From positions 1 through 64,000 of the IMG/VR virus record IMGVR_UViG_3300047496_000172: DNA of 64,000 nt, one strand, 5' to 3'. The stretch comes from a virus. The translations under genes were made by a program, and so were the position numbers. Shown here piece by piece: positions 1 to 9,048 of this stretch (its first letter is position 1; the number at the start of each line of letters is the position of its first letter). The notes under the pieces were generated by a model. The model saw nothing but the letters and a program-made list of their open reading frames with translations. It searched no databases and was not told where the DNA came from.

Positions 1-1092
1 GGTGATTGGTGGGTATTGAACCCTCAACGAGGCCGCTCAAATAATTCGGCGGTTGTGGTTCGGCATAGGGTTGATGAAGAAGTATTTTTTGATTTATGGA
101 AAAAAATAGAATTATCCGGTTCAGGAGAACCAGGATTCTTTTTCACAAACGATGCCGATTGGGGATTGAATCCTTGTGCTGAAATTAGCTTACGAGCTTT
201 TCAATTTTGTAATCTCTGCACAATTCATGCAGGAAATATTGAAAGCCAAGAAGATTTTAACGCTCGTGCGAAAGCGGCAGCTTTTATAGGAACACTACAA
301 GCTTCATACACAAATTTTCATTATCTTCGTGATATATGGAAAAAGACAACCGAAAAGGAAGCTTTGATCGGAATTTCTATGACTGGAGTAGCTTCTGGCG
401 GCGTATTAGAATTAGATATTAAAGAAGCTGCCAAAATTGTCAAAGATGAAAATCAAAGAGTGGCAAATATTATTGGTATAAAGCCAGCCGCGCGCACTAC
501 AACGGTAAAACCAGAAGGAACTTCTAGTTTAGTTTTAGGAACATCTTCTGGTATACACGCTTGGCACAACGATTATTATGTACGTAGATTAAGAGTTGGA
601 AAAGATGAGCCAATATATACATATCTCATAAATAATCATCCTGAAATTATTGAAGACGAATATTTTAAACCTCATCAGCAAGCGGTTATTTCTATTCCAC
701 AAAAAGCTCCAAATGGTGCTATTACAAGACAAGAGACAGCACTTGATCTTTTGAAAAGAGTAATAACCATCAATAAAAATTGGATTGTACCGGGTCACCG
801 TAAAGGGGTTAATAAAAATAATGTATCTACAACCGTAACGATTAAGCCAAACGAATGGGATAGTGTAGGAGAATGGATGTGGGCAAATCGAGATAATTTT
901 ACCGCTCTTTCTGTTTTACCATACTCAGATCATAGTTATATCCAAGCACCGTTTGAAGATATATCAGAAATCGATTATAATAATGCCGTAAAAAGTTTAC
1001 ATTCTATAAACTTGGACAATATAATTGAAGTCGATGATAATACCGTATTAGCAGATAATTTAGCCTGCTCAAATGGGGGATGCGAGCTTTAA
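1..1092 (+). CDS. Ribonucleotide reductase, probably class II (cobalamin-dependent), C-terminal part
   Basis: Reduces ribonucleotides to deoxyribonucleotides for phage DNA synthesis. The reading frame is open from base 1, so the N-terminal part lies outside the window. Visible signatures are NPCAEI followed by FCNLC in the catalytic barrel, the GTSSLVLGTSSGIHAWH stretch typical of monomeric adenosylcobalamin-dependent reductases, and a C-terminal redox tail ACSNGGCEL with two cysteines that would re-reduce the active site. Two glutaredoxin genes follow directly and are plausible electron donors. Assignment as a reductase is firm. Class II rather than class I rests on the local motifs and on no small-subunit gene being seen here. 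Confidence 0.85.
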   Translation, partial: GDWWVLNPQRGRSNNSAVVVRHRVDEEVFFDLWKKIELSGSGEPGFFFTNDADWGLNPCAEISLRAFQFCNLCTIHAGNIESQEDFNARAKAAAFIGTLQASYTNFHYLRDIWKKTTEKEALIGISMTGVASGGVLELDIKEAAKIVKDENQRVANIIGIKPAARTTTVKPEGTSSLVLGTSSGIHAWHNDYYVRRLRVGKDEPIYTYLINNHPEIIEDEYFKPHQQAVISIPQKAPNGAITRQETALDLLKRVITINKNWIVPGHRKGVNKNNVSTTVTIKPNEWDSVGEWMWANRDNFTALSVLPYSDHSYIQAPFEDISEIDYNNAVKSLHSINLDNIIEVDDNTVLADNLACSNGGCEL

Positions 1093-1120
1093 TTTTAACA
1101 TCTAATTGAAAGAAAATGAA

Positions 1121-1366
1121 ATGAACGCTGAAATTTATTCAAAAGACAACTGCACTTATTGCACCATGGCCAAGAAACTTTTTGAAAAGGAAAATATTTC
1201 CTACATAGAAGTTAATGCCGTTGAAAACCGGGAATATTTATTCGAAAGAGTTACCAAAGAAACCGGATTTCCACCGAAAACAGTTCCTCAAATATGGATT
1301 GATGACAAATATATTGGAGGATTTTCTCATTTACAAGAATGGATAAAGGCTCCGTGGGAGCGATAG
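1121..1366 (+). CDS. Glutaredoxin (CTYC)
   Basis: Small thiol-disulfide oxidoreductase of about 81 residues with the redox motif CTYC near the N-terminus, the cis-proline motif TVPQIWID and the glutathione-site GG of YIGGF. The start at MNAEIY matches the second glutaredoxin at 1673; an upstream in-frame ATG at 1106 is less likely. It sits just downstream of the ribonucleotide reductase gene and probably supplies it with electrons (inference). The two glutaredoxins are close paralogues, so this looks like a tandem duplication with a small unknown gene between the copies. Confidence 0.9.
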   Translation: MNAEIYSKDNCTYCTMAKKLFEKENISYIEVNAVENREYLFERVTKETGFPPKTVPQIWIDDKYIGGFSHLQEWIKAPWER

Positions 1367-1372
1367 ACTCCG

Positions 1373-1663
1373 ATGATTAACAAAAAAATCGAGTTCATCA
1401 TGAATTTGATTACCGAAACTCGGAAAATAAAAACTGATCTTGGAATAGCCAACAAAATAATTCCTGGATTGTATATAACTCCTTCCGAAAAATGGCAATT
1501 AGACATTATAAACGAAATGATGGATCAAATAAAGGCCATGTGTAAAGTTAATGATATTATAATAGTACCTAACCATTTGTGTGTAGACGAAAATTTTATT
1601 AACGACCACATCAATGTATTCATGTCATCATCTTCAGATAAACCATTAATTAAAATATTTTAA
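1373..1663 (+). CDS. Hypothetical protein between two glutaredoxins
   Basis: Unrecognised 96-residue protein, fairly rich in charged residues, with no signal peptide, membrane span or known motif visible. It lies 6 nt after one glutaredoxin and 9 nt before the next, on the same strand, so it is probably co-transcribed with the reductase group. An internal ATG at 1400 is an alternative start. No function can be assigned. Confidence 0.6.
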   Translation: MINKKIEFIMNLITETRKIKTDLGIANKIIPGLYITPSEKWQLDIINEMMDQIKAMCKVNDIIIVPNHLCVDENFINDHINVFMSSSSDKPLIKIF

Positions 1664-1672
1664 GAAAGAAAA

Positions 1673-1945
1673 ATGAACGCTGAAATTTATACGAAATCAA
1701 TTTGTCCATACTGCACCAGAGCTAAAAGAATTTTTGAAAAAGAAAATATTTCCTACACAGAAATTAACGCAGTTGAAAATTTAGAAGAATTAAAAACGAA
1801 GGTGATTGCCGCTATCGGGTCTCCACCTCAAAAAGTTCCTCAAATTTGGATTGATGAAAAATATATTGGGGGTTACGACCAATTGGTGTCATGGGTTGAA
1901 AAAATGAAAACACCGCTGATTGAAAATTCTTTATCGACCATATAA
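1673..1945 (+). CDS. Glutaredoxin (CPYC)
   Basis: Second glutaredoxin, 90 residues, with the classical CPYC dithiol motif, the cis-proline segment KVPQIWID and YIGGY. It is strongly similar over its length to the copy at 1121 and begins with the same MNAEIY. An AAGAAAG ribosome-binding stretch precedes the ATG. The likely role is dithiol supply to the adjacent ribonucleotide reductase. The two copies carry different residues between the catalytic cysteines (TY and PY), which may mean different redox potentials. Confidence 0.92.
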   Translation: MNAEIYTKSICPYCTRAKRIFEKENISYTEINAVENLEELKTKVIAAIGSPPQKVPQIWIDEKYIGGYDQLVSWVEKMKTPLIENSLSTI

Positions 1946-2064
1946 ACGTTTCATAAACAGCCAAAAAATATTTTTCGAATCTGGTTGACGAACCCGAAGT
2001 TTTAGGCGTATGTTTATGGCCTGGATCAATTCGATCCAAACTTTAACCAGGATTAACGAAATAC

Positions 2065-2760
2065 ATGTCGATTTTCGATAAGATTCACGACGAACTTTTT
2101 GAAAGTGATCCAAAAACTAAACAAGTAGTCAAGCCGGTAACAGTACCGCCTATCGCTACTTCTCCATCTCCGATCACACCTTATAATTTTGGTACAGATA
2201 CCGCGCCAGTAGTTGGCGGGGCTCCAGCGGCTCCGGTGTATGCTCCTTCTACGGGCGGCACAATTAACCCAGATGCCATGAAGGCCGTTACAGATGGCGT
2301 CTTTGTTCCAATAAACGGGCGGCCTTCACGTTATGTGATTTTCTCAAAGATTTATGAGACGGTTGGTCACAATCCACAAACTGCTCTTATGACCATGCAA
2401 GCTATGGACCCATCCATTACCGCCAAAACAATTTTGGATGATATCAGTTCTCACCTATCTTTGCTTGATCAAGTTACCGCAAGCGCGGAAGCCACATTCA
2501 TTCGTGTGGCTACTGAACGTCTGGGTGGCGCCGATCAAAAGATCAAGGAATTGACTACGCTTAACGAACAAGCGCAAGCAGAAATTGCTCGTCATCAAAA
2601 AGAAACAGGTGAACGCATCGGGCAAATTTCTCAATTACAAAATGAGCGCGCAACAGACGAAGCTCAAATTGGGCAAGCTAAAGCTGCGGCCATTGCTGCT
2701 GAAGGAGTTGTGAAGTCGCAACTTTTGACGGCACAAACAATCCTGTCAACTATTCAATAA
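2065..2760 (+). CDS. Coiled-coil protein with Pro/Ala-rich N-terminus
   Basis: Unrecognised 231-residue protein. Residues about 20-75 are rich in Pro, Ala, Thr and Gly (low complexity). Residues 80-140 form a mixed helical segment and residues about 145-231 a strongly predicted Glu/Gln/Ala coiled coil. No signal peptide or membrane span is visible. It is followed 12 nt later by a membrane/coiled-coil protein and then by the binding-protein/OmpA fusion, so the three may form one envelope-associated assembly (inference from context only). Confidence 0.75.
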   Translation: MSIFDKIHDELFESDPKTKQVVKPVTVPPIATSPSPITPYNFGTDTAPVVGGAPAAPVYAPSTGGTINPDAMKAVTDGVFVPINGRPSRYVIFSKIYETVGHNPQTALMTMQAMDPSITAKTILDDISSHLSLLDQVTASAEATFIRVATERLGGADQKIKELTTLNEQAQAEIARHQKETGERIGQISQLQNERATDEAQIGQAKAAAIAAEGVVKSQLLTAQTILSTIQ

Positions 2761-2772
2761 GGAACTCATTTA

Positions 2773-3768
2773 ATGAGCAATGAAGTTACCGAGTGGCATC
2801 CGCCACAGGAAAAGATTATCCATGGCGTTGTTCAATGGAGCCTGATTGGCGTCGGCATTGTTGCGGCTGCATTCGCAGTTAAGACGTTTGTTCCAACTAT
2901 TCGTGATGCAGTAGCTCTTCTTACCGATCTTTTAACCAATTTGTGGCATGGTGGCATCGCCATAATGGCATGTTTGACTTTGTATATCATCTATGTACAA
3001 GTTTTCACTAAAAAGGGAAAAATCAACGCTCTGTTCGCGCAAGCATATTCAAGTGCTATTCATCAACTGACACTTGAACTCCTGAACGTTGATCCCATGT
3101 CACCTCTGAAAGATAATTTGGTTGCTGTTCAATTAAAGAAGGCAAATTTTGATGAACAATTTGCCAAATTTGATGGTCAAATTTCTGCATTTAAGATGCA
3201 AGAAGATGATTTGCGAGCACAATCAGATAAAGCCGAAAAGATGGCAAAGGCTGCGCATGGCCAAGGCAATGATATAAAAATGAACCAACTTCTTTATCAA
3301 GCTGGCAGCACTAAAAGTGCCGCCGATGATATCGAGAAAATGCGTATGCGTTTGGTTCCTGTGCGCGCCATCATTGTTCGGCTTCAAAGTGAAGCGGCAG
3401 ATATTATCTGGAAACTTGGAATTGACATCCAAACTACCGAAAAAAAGTGGAATGCTGCTAATGCTTTGACTGGTCTCGAAAAGTCGGCTCGTAGTATTAT
3501 GTCTTCCTCTGACAAGAGTGGATTGGCTGCTGAAGCGCAGAATATTATCAATACCAAGTATTCTGTTGCCATTGGTCGCCTAGCAAATCTGGAAACTACC
3601 GCTATGCCACTGTTGGATTCTGCCGATCTTGAAAAGGCCACTTATAGCCAAGAATATCTCGACAAATGGAATGCTGAAGCCGCGCCTATGATCACGGCCC
3701 AAGTTATTCCAATGTCGCAAACCCTTCCTGCTCCGTCTTCTTTTGATGCTCTATTGACAAAGAGATAA
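2773..3768 (+). CDS. Membrane-anchored coiled-coil protein
   Basis: Protein of 331 residues with two hydrophobic segments near the N-terminus (about residues 22-42 and 58-78) followed by a long cytoplasmic-type helical region with coiled-coil character (about 110-300). The family is not recognised. An AGGA ribosome-binding site precedes the ATG. It lies between the coiled-coil gene at 2065 and the exported binding-protein/OmpA fusion at 3846, which suggests a role at the inner membrane within the same system. Confidence 0.75.
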   Translation: MSNEVTEWHPPQEKIIHGVVQWSLIGVGIVAAAFAVKTFVPTIRDAVALLTDLLTNLWHGGIAIMACLTLYIIYVQVFTKKGKINALFAQAYSSAIHQLTLELLNVDPMSPLKDNLVAVQLKKANFDEQFAKFDGQISAFKMQEDDLRAQSDKAEKMAKAAHGQGNDIKMNQLLYQAGSTKSAADDIEKMRMRLVPVRAIIVRLQSEAADIIWKLGIDIQTTEKKWNAANALTGLEKSARSIMSSSDKSGLAAEAQNIINTKYSVAIGRLANLETTAMPLLDSADLEKATYSQEYLDKWNAEAAPMITAQVIPMSQTLPAPSSFDALLTKR

Positions 3769-3845
3769 AAAACTAGCTTAGCTACGAACTAACGCAAGAA
3801 CCTTTCCACACATTCACACACAAAAACAGGAGATAAAAGGTCATC

Positions 3846-5627
3846 ATGGCCGGATTAAAGACTCGATATAAGGTTGCTTTAGGTGCTGTCGGCTTGGGAG
3901 TTTCCCTTTTTGCAGGCCATGCCGCACTAAAAGCAGGCTTTCTTCCCTCAGTAGCCAAAATGGTTGCTGTTGTACCCGACAAGGTGAATATCGCTACCCT
4001 TGGTGGCAATATTCAAAAGCAGCCATCTCAAAACTATGAGCTTCCTGCGGCGCCGGAAGCGGGGGCTCCAACTCGAACCCTTCTGGTTATTCCGTGGCAA
4101 GCGGACGGTTCGATTATTCTTGCGAACAATGGTGTCGGCAACGATTGCAGCGGTTCTCTGATGCAAAAGTTTGCAGGCGCCTGTCTAGTCATCGGTCGCC
4201 AAGATGACTACGGAAAGATGGCTGACGCTATCTTGAAGTTTGCTACCGATTTTTCCTCTGGAAATCCTAATCCTGGTGGTGCTGCCTACATCTCGATCAT
4301 GGGCGGCGGCGAAGCGGCTTGGCTTGCGGGGCTCAAGCCTCAAATGGACAAGCTCGGCCTGCACCTGAAGGTGTTCGGTGTTACTGGCTTCTCCTATGGG
4401 GAAGACAAGTGCATGGGGCCTGATTTGGGTGGCGATCCGAACAAGGCCAAGGGTGCTCTGATTGCGGCCAGCCCGCGAGACGGAGATTGGGACGTTTGCT
4501 TGAAGTGGGCGTCAGATAATAATATTCCGGTAAACTCTGACAGCACAATTTATGATCCCGGCGCGATTAATTTCGTGGATACAGACGGCTTCCAAACGGC
4601 GGATGACAAGTTCATTACCGGCGCCTGCGAAGATCGGGACGAAGCTAAGGGCGGCGTAAAGACCGGCAAGCGCGTGCATGTCTGCGTCAACGGTGTTGCA
4701 ACGTGGACACCCGGTGACGTGACGGTCATGCAAAAGAAGGGTGGTATTGTGACTTGGGCTTCAACGAAGCTCTATGATCAGCAAATGCCAGCCGTTCTCA
4801 TCGGTATCAAGGAAGAAATGGATAAGCATCCTGCCTTTGTGACGGGTATGCTCCGTGCGACTGACCGTGCGTCATTCCAAATTCGGACTACTCCGGATGG
4901 CGTTCACCGTATGGCCGTGGCGGAAGCCAAGGTCTTTGGGACTGCCGGTGGTGACGAAGCTGATCCCGCGTATTGGGAAAAGTATTTCGTCGGATATGAT
5001 TCGCCCGATGGCAAGGTTCGTCTCGGTGGTTCGCGTGTTTCGACCTTGGCCGAAGTTCGAGATTTCATGGGAATGACTCCTGGCACCTTCAATATCTACA
5101 AGGGCGTGTATGAAGTCTTTGGCGGCTACGATGTGAAGTATTATCCTACGACGGTTCCTTCGGTTCCGAAGTTCGAAGATATTATGGACACCAGCTATAT
5201 TTCGGCGGCTCTTGCTGGCGTGAATATGTCTGCGCCGACGACTACGGATTTTGCCACGGCAAAGACCATCACGTCTCCGGTCTCTACCAAGGCGGTTCAC
5301 ATCGAATTCGATACTGGTAAGGCGACTATTCGGCCTTCGTCGCGGCCCCAACTGCTTGATATTGCCAACATGGCGGCGCAAACCAATCTGATCATTCGAA
5401 TCAGCGGTTTCACTGACAATACGGGCGATCCCGATGCGAACGTAGCTCTGTCTCGGGCTCGCGCTAAGGCCGTTGCTGATGCTCTGACGAAGATGGGTGC
5501 GCTCACCTTCGGCGGGAACCGGATCGAACCGCCGCGTGGTTACGGTGCGGATCAACCGGTAGCCGATAACTCGACCCCGGAAGGCCGCGCTGCTAACCGG
5601 CGTGTGGAAATCGTCCTCGGTCAATAA
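3846..5627 (+). CDS. Periplasmic substrate-binding-like protein fused to an OmpA peptidoglycan-binding domain
   Basis: Protein of 593 residues. An N-terminal hydrophobic segment (about residues 12-32) looks like an uncleaved signal anchor or signal peptide. Residues about 70-460 resemble an ABC-transporter periplasmic binding protein of the nitrate/taurine kind, with a W-x-PGD segment and a downstream helical repeat. Residues about 480-593 are a clear OmpA C-terminal domain: IEFDTG, GFTDNTG, LSRARA, and the closing NRRVEIVLG. The OmpA part would hold it on peptidoglycan. The codon third positions are richer in G/C than in the neighbours. A strong terminator follows, and an ABC permease and ATPase lie downstream. 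The OmpA assignment is firm; the binding-protein fold is moderately supported. Confidence 0.75.
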   Translation: MAGLKTRYKVALGAVGLGVSLFAGHAALKAGFLPSVAKMVAVVPDKVNIATLGGNIQKQPSQNYELPAAPEAGAPTRTLLVIPWQADGSIILANNGVGNDCSGSLMQKFAGACLVIGRQDDYGKMADAILKFATDFSSGNPNPGGAAYISIMGGGEAAWLAGLKPQMDKLGLHLKVFGVTGFSYGEDKCMGPDLGGDPNKAKGALIAASPRDGDWDVCLKWASDNNIPVNSDSTIYDPGAINFVDTDGFQTADDKFITGACEDRDEAKGGVKTGKRVHVCVNGVATWTPGDVTVMQKKGGIVTWASTKLYDQQMPAVLIGIKEEMDKHPAFVTGMLRATDRASFQIRTTPDGVHRMAVAEAKVFGTAGGDEADPAYWEKYFVGYDSPDGKVRLGGSRVSTLAEVRDFMGMTPGTFNIYKGVYEVFGGYDVKYYPTTVPSVPKFEDIMDTSYISAALAGVNMSAPTTTDFATAKTITSPVSTKAVHIEFDTGKATIRPSSRPQLLDIANMAAQTNLIIRISGFTDNTGDPDANVALSRARAKAVADALTKMGALTFGGNRIEPPRGYGADQPVADNSTPEGRAANRRVEIVLGQ

Positions 5628-5634
5628 TGGAATA

Positions 5635-5667
5635 GGGAGGCGTCGAAACGCCTCCCGACTTCTTTTG
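5635..5667 (+). terminator. Rho-independent terminator after the OmpA fusion gene
   Basis: A GGGAGGCGT stem closes on ACGCCTCCC around a CGAA tetraloop and is followed by a T-rich tail. It lies 8 nt after the stop codon and separates the binding-protein/OmpA gene from the permease gene. Confidence 0.9.
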
Positions 5668-5675
5668 TAAAAATA

Positions 5676-6521
5676 ATGAACCTACAAATTGTCCACAATC
5701 CGACTGAAACATCCAAGAATCTTTTCGGAAAACTTTTCGAGCCGCGAGCCAAAGTTTCGGCAATTACTAATTGGACACTATTTGTTGGGTGGCTTTTGTT
5801 CACCATTTTTTGTTGGCAAATTGTTATTCCACATATGTCTAAACTGGTTCCGATGCCTTCTGAAGTCATGCATTCATTTGCGACACTTTGGAAGCAAGGT
5901 CTGATTGTCAATCTTTCCAGCGGTAACGGTGGAAATATGGTGGCCAGCATTATTACCAGCCTGAGTGCGATTTTTATCGCAATGATCCTGGGTCTCAGCC
6001 TGTCTTATCTTTCAACAATTTCATTTTTTTCCGCACCTGTCAGAGCCATTGGGAGTGGTCGTGTTCTCAGTTTAACGGGTATGACCTTCATTTTCGTTTT
6101 GGCCACGCCTAACGGTTTTTGGTTGAAAGTCGCAACCTTGACGTTCTCAATTGTTGTCTTTTTGATTAACAGTATGCTTCAAGTTATTGATGATATCCCA
6201 GAATCTAAGTTTGATCATGCTCGCACATTAGGTCTTTCAAAAATTCAAGTGTTGTATGAGGTTGTCATTCGTGGAACATTGGCTTCAGCATTTGATATTA
6301 TTCGAATGAATGCCGCCATGGCTTATATGATGTTGGCGGCGGTCGAAGCTAATTCTCGTTCAGATGGTGGTATTGGTATTGTGTTAATCGAACTGGCTAG
6401 ACAATCAAATTATGCCGGTATCTTCGCCGTCCAATTGATGATATTTGTTGTCGGTATGGGTCAAGATCAACTTATTCAGTTCGTAAAAAATACAGTGTGC
6501 CCATACACCAAAACGAAATAA
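5676..6521 (+). CDS. ABC transporter permease, nitrate/sulfonate/taurine type
   Basis: Integral membrane permease of 281 residues with about six hydrophobic segments. The cytoplasmic EAA-type loop (ARTLGLSKIQVLYEVVIRG), which docks onto the ATPase, is well preserved at about residues 187-206. It is 11 nt upstream of the ATPase gene, so the pair should be translated together. The exported binding protein at 3846 is the likely third component. An ABC importer is not a normal part of T4-type genomes. The substrate cannot be read from the sequence. Confidence 0.85.
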   Translation: MNLQIVHNPTETSKNLFGKLFEPRAKVSAITNWTLFVGWLLFTIFCWQIVIPHMSKLVPMPSEVMHSFATLWKQGLIVNLSSGNGGNMVASIITSLSAIFIAMILGLSLSYLSTISFFSAPVRAIGSGRVLSLTGMTFIFVLATPNGFWLKVATLTFSIVVFLINSMLQVIDDIPESKFDHARTLGLSKIQVLYEVVIRGTLASAFDIIRMNAAMAYMMLAAVEANSRSDGGIGIVLIELARQSNYAGIFAVQLMIFVVGMGQDQLIQFVKNTVCPYTKTK

Positions 6522-6532
6522 GGAGAATTTAA

Positions 6533-8395
6533 ATGGAAACCGGATATGAATATTCTTTCGGCAAGTCTCTCCTTGATGTTAAGGGCCTCTCTGTAAAATT
6601 TAAAAATAAAAATGGCGACGAAACTGTCGTTCTCCGAGACGTAAATTTCGATATAAAAAATATTACACGTCCTGGTAGAAAGCAAGGTCAAGTTGATGCT
6701 CTTCTGGCGCCCAGTGGTTGTGGAAAATGTTTTGCCAAAGGCACTATGATATTGATGCATGATGGTTCAATCAAACCAGTTGAAAATGTATCTGTTGGTG
6801 ATAAAGTTATGGGACCTGATAGCAAAGCAAGAAATGTTACAAGTCTTGGTAATGGTTTTGAGAAAATGTATAAAATCAAACCCGTAAAAGGAGAATCATT
6901 TACTGTAAATGGTTCTCATATATTACATTTATCATATAATTCAGATCATAATAAAATGAGAAATAATGAAACAGTAGATATATCAGTAAATGATTATTTG
7001 TTAAAATCAAATAATTTTAAAAATCTGACAAAATTAAAAAGAACAGGAGTCGATTTTCCAAGCCAAAAAGTAGAGCTTTCGGCATATATGCTTGGCCTTT
7101 GGTTAGCTGATGGAAATTCAGATTGTTTTAGGATAACGAATGAAGACGCTGAAATAGTTGACCATATTATCGAATTTGCCAATATATATGATCTTAAAGT
7201 TAGTCCATATGTGCCTAATATCTATGGACTAACTGCTGGACATGATAGGACAAAATCACCAACCTCATTTTTACATAGATTGAACTTATTGAATAACAAA
7301 CATATACCATCTTGCTATCTAATAAATGATAGAAATACCAGATTAGAGCTTTTAGCTGGTTTGCTAGATGGTGATGGACATTTACATGGAAATTGTTTTG
7401 AAATAATTACCAAATTTTCAGAATTAGCGAAAAATATTTTGTTTCTCTCGCGTTCTTTGGGTTTAGCTGCATATAGCAAGCCTTGCGTAAAAACCATGAA
7501 AAGAAAAGATGGTAGTGTGTTTTCCGGCAATTATTTTCGAATCGGTATTTCAGGAAATACTGATGAAATTCCGGTTAAAATAAATGCAAAACGAGCAAAA
7601 CCTAGGAAACAAATTAAAAATGTGCTTAGAGTAGGATTTGAAATTATACCCGAAGGAATAGGTGAATATTTTGGTTTTACTATTGATGAAGACCATTTAT
7701 TTCTTTTAGCAGATTTTACAATAACTCATAACACAACCCTCTTCCGCGCCATTTCTGGCCTAGACAAAATACAAACAGGTTCCGTTGATATATGCATAAA
7801 TGGTGATGATACGATGGTTCCTGTGCATGTTGGTCTTGTTGGTGTTGTGGCACAAGATTATCCATTATTCAATCATATGACGGTTATGGGAAATCTTTTA
7901 AAGGCGGCCACAATCAAAAATAAAAATAAAGACTCTGCTAAAGAAATTGTAATGAAATATTTGGAACTTTTCCAGTTGGTTGATAAAATCAACCATTATC
8001 CTCATCAACTGTCGGGTGGTCAGCGTCAAAGGGTGGCCATTATTCAACAAATGGTTTGCGATAATCATCTTTTGCTGATGGATGAACCGTTTTCAGGTTT
8101 GGATATTCTCATGAAAGAAGAAGTTCAACACATGATTTGCGGTGTGGCTTCGCAAAATGATTTGAACTCTGTCATCATCACAACGCACGATATTCAAAGT
8201 GCTATTGCTGTAGCCGATACGATCCTGCTTCTTGGACATGAGCGGGATGCTGCCGGGAATGTTGTGCCTGGGGCCTTTGTCAAGTATACTTACAACTTGA
8301 TTGATATGGGTCTTAGCTGGCGTCCGGACGTTGCCGAATTACCCGCTTTTACCGCTTTAGAAAAAGAAATCAAAGCTAGATTCAAAGAGCTTTGA
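6533..8395 (+). CDS. ABC transporter ATPase interrupted by an intein
   Basis: Precursor of 620 residues. Removal of residues 66-400 leaves a 285-residue ATPase with Walker A (PSGCGK plus TT), Q-loop region, signature LSGGQRQRVA, Walker B LLLMDEP and switch histidine ITTHD. The intein sits between the Walker A lysine and the first threonine, so the precursor cannot bind ATP until protein splicing occurs. A GGAG ribosome-binding site precedes the ATG, and the gene follows the permease by 11 nt. Family membership (nitrate/sulfonate/taurine importer ATPases) and the intein are both clear. Confidence 0.93.
   Translation: METGYEYSFGKSLLDVKGLSVKFKNKNGDETVVLRDVNFDIKNITRPGRKQGQVDALLAPSGCGKCFAKGTMILMHDGSIKPVENVSVGDKVMGPDSKARNVTSLGNGFEKMYKIKPVKGESFTVNGSHILHLSYNSDHNKMRNNETVDISVNDYLLKSNNFKNLTKLKRTGVDFPSQKVELSAYMLGLWLADGNSDCFRITNEDAEIVDHIIEFANIYDLKVSPYVPNIYGLTAGHDRTKSPTSFLHRLNLLNNKHIPSCYLINDRNTRLELLAGLLDGDGHLHGNCFEIITKFSELAKNILFLSRSLGLAAYSKPCVKTMKRKDGSVFSGNYFRIGISGNTDEIPVKINAKRAKPRKQIKNVLRVGFEIIPEGIGEYFGFTIDEDHLFLLADFTITHNTTLFRAISGLDKIQTGSVDICINGDDTMVPVHVGLVGVVAQDYPLFNHMTVMGNLLKAATIKNKNKDSAKEIVMKYLELFQLVDKINHYPHQLSGGQRQRVAIIQQMVCDNHLLLMDEPFSGLDILMKEEVQHMICGVASQNDLNSVIITTHDIQSAIAVADTILLLGHERDAAGNVVPGAFVKYTYNLIDMGLSWRPDVAELPAFTALEKEIKARFKEL
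6728..7732 (+). mobile_element. Intein with LAGLIDADG homing endonuclease inside the ABC ATPase
   Basis: Insert of 335 codons. It starts with Cys1 (CFAKGTMI, block A), followed by an HxxD-less but otherwise Hint-like block around NGSH, and ends with a hydrophobic block and THN. The next residue is Thr, a valid +1 nucleophile. Two dodecapeptides, LGLWLADGN and LAGLLDGDGH, mark a DOD-type homing endonuclease in the middle. The insertion point, GCGK/TT of the P-loop, is a classic intein site because the DNA there is highly conserved. The insert is more AT-rich than the flanking exteins, consistent with independent acquisition. Confidence 0.92.
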
Positions 8396-8430
8396 TTATT
8401 TAATTTTTAAATCACAAACGGAGAATTGAC

Positions 8431-8615
8431 ATGACTTTTTCGGAAAACTAAACTTAGCTCACCAATATCGTCGTCTTAGCATGAGGGATGGTTGGAAATA
8501 TACCCAACAAAGTCCAGATTGCTGGGTAAAAACTGAAGAAAGATGCCCTGATCCAGTAGATGCCGGATACTGGATTTTGGCTGCATGGGACGTTCTGGTT
8601 TCGACTTGGCTTTGA
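8431..8615 (+). pseudogene. Small gene broken by a T-run frameshift
   Basis: A GGAG ribosome-binding site and ATG at 8431 open a frame that stops after six codons. One extra T in the T5 run at 8436-8440 would join it to a long open frame ending at 8615 and give a 61-residue protein rich in Trp and Asp. The downstream frame has no good start of its own. This is either a real inactivation, frameshift expression or an assembly error. Function unknown. Confidence 0.5.
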
Positions 8616-8630
8616 GTTCATTCATAATCC

Positions 8631-8658
8631 TTGACTTAATTTTGTTTTTCTGTATTCT
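8631..8658 (+). promoter_or_regulatory. Host-type promoter for the DUF488-like gene
   Basis: TTGACT and TATTCT separated by 16 nt, 28 nt upstream of the GTG start at 8686, with an AGGAG ribosome-binding site in the leader. Confidence 0.7.
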
Positions 8659-8685
8659 CAATCAACCTCAAACTAGGAGAATGTT

Positions 8686-9048
8686 GTGAAAACTTTCTAC
8701 ACTTCGAACTATGATCGTAACGGTAAGAATGAAGCTGCCGTGGCGATTAGTGTTCCCTCGCTTGTTCCGGCTGATTATACCGGCATTCGCGATGCTAATC
8801 TGGCGCCGTCTCAAGAACTTTTAGACGAATATCATGATAAACATATCGACCATGACACCTACACCGCGCATTATACCGCGCTTCTGGATAGTCGTGGTAT
8901 CACTCCTCAATCTATCGTTTGTCAATTCAATGAAGGAACTGTTTTCATTTGTTTTGACTATGAAGACGGTGATGAAAGCATTTGCCATCGCTTTATTTTG
9001 GCCGATTGGTTGAATGCTTCGGGTTTGGCTTCCGTCAAAGAAGTCTGA
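8686..9048 (+). CDS. DUF488-like protein
   Basis: Protein of 120 residues beginning with GTG behind AGGAGAATGTT. The C-terminal part VFICFDYEDGDESICHRFI, followed by LADWL, resembles the DUF488 signature in which a Cys-His-Arg motif follows an acidic stretch. DUF488 proteins are small, widespread and common in phages, but their chemistry is not established. It has its own host-type promoter and is followed by a perfect hairpin, so it is probably a single-gene transcription unit. Confidence 0.7.
   Translation: MKTFYTSNYDRNGKNEAAVAISVPSLVPADYTGIRDANLAPSQELLDEYHDKHIDHDTYTAHYTALLDSRGITPQSIVCQFNEGTVFICFDYEDGDESICHRFILADWLNASGLASVKEV

Noticed and set aside
4872-5624. Minus-strand 250-residue ORF
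   Set aside because: It is a GC-rich antisense shadow of the OmpA-domain coding region.
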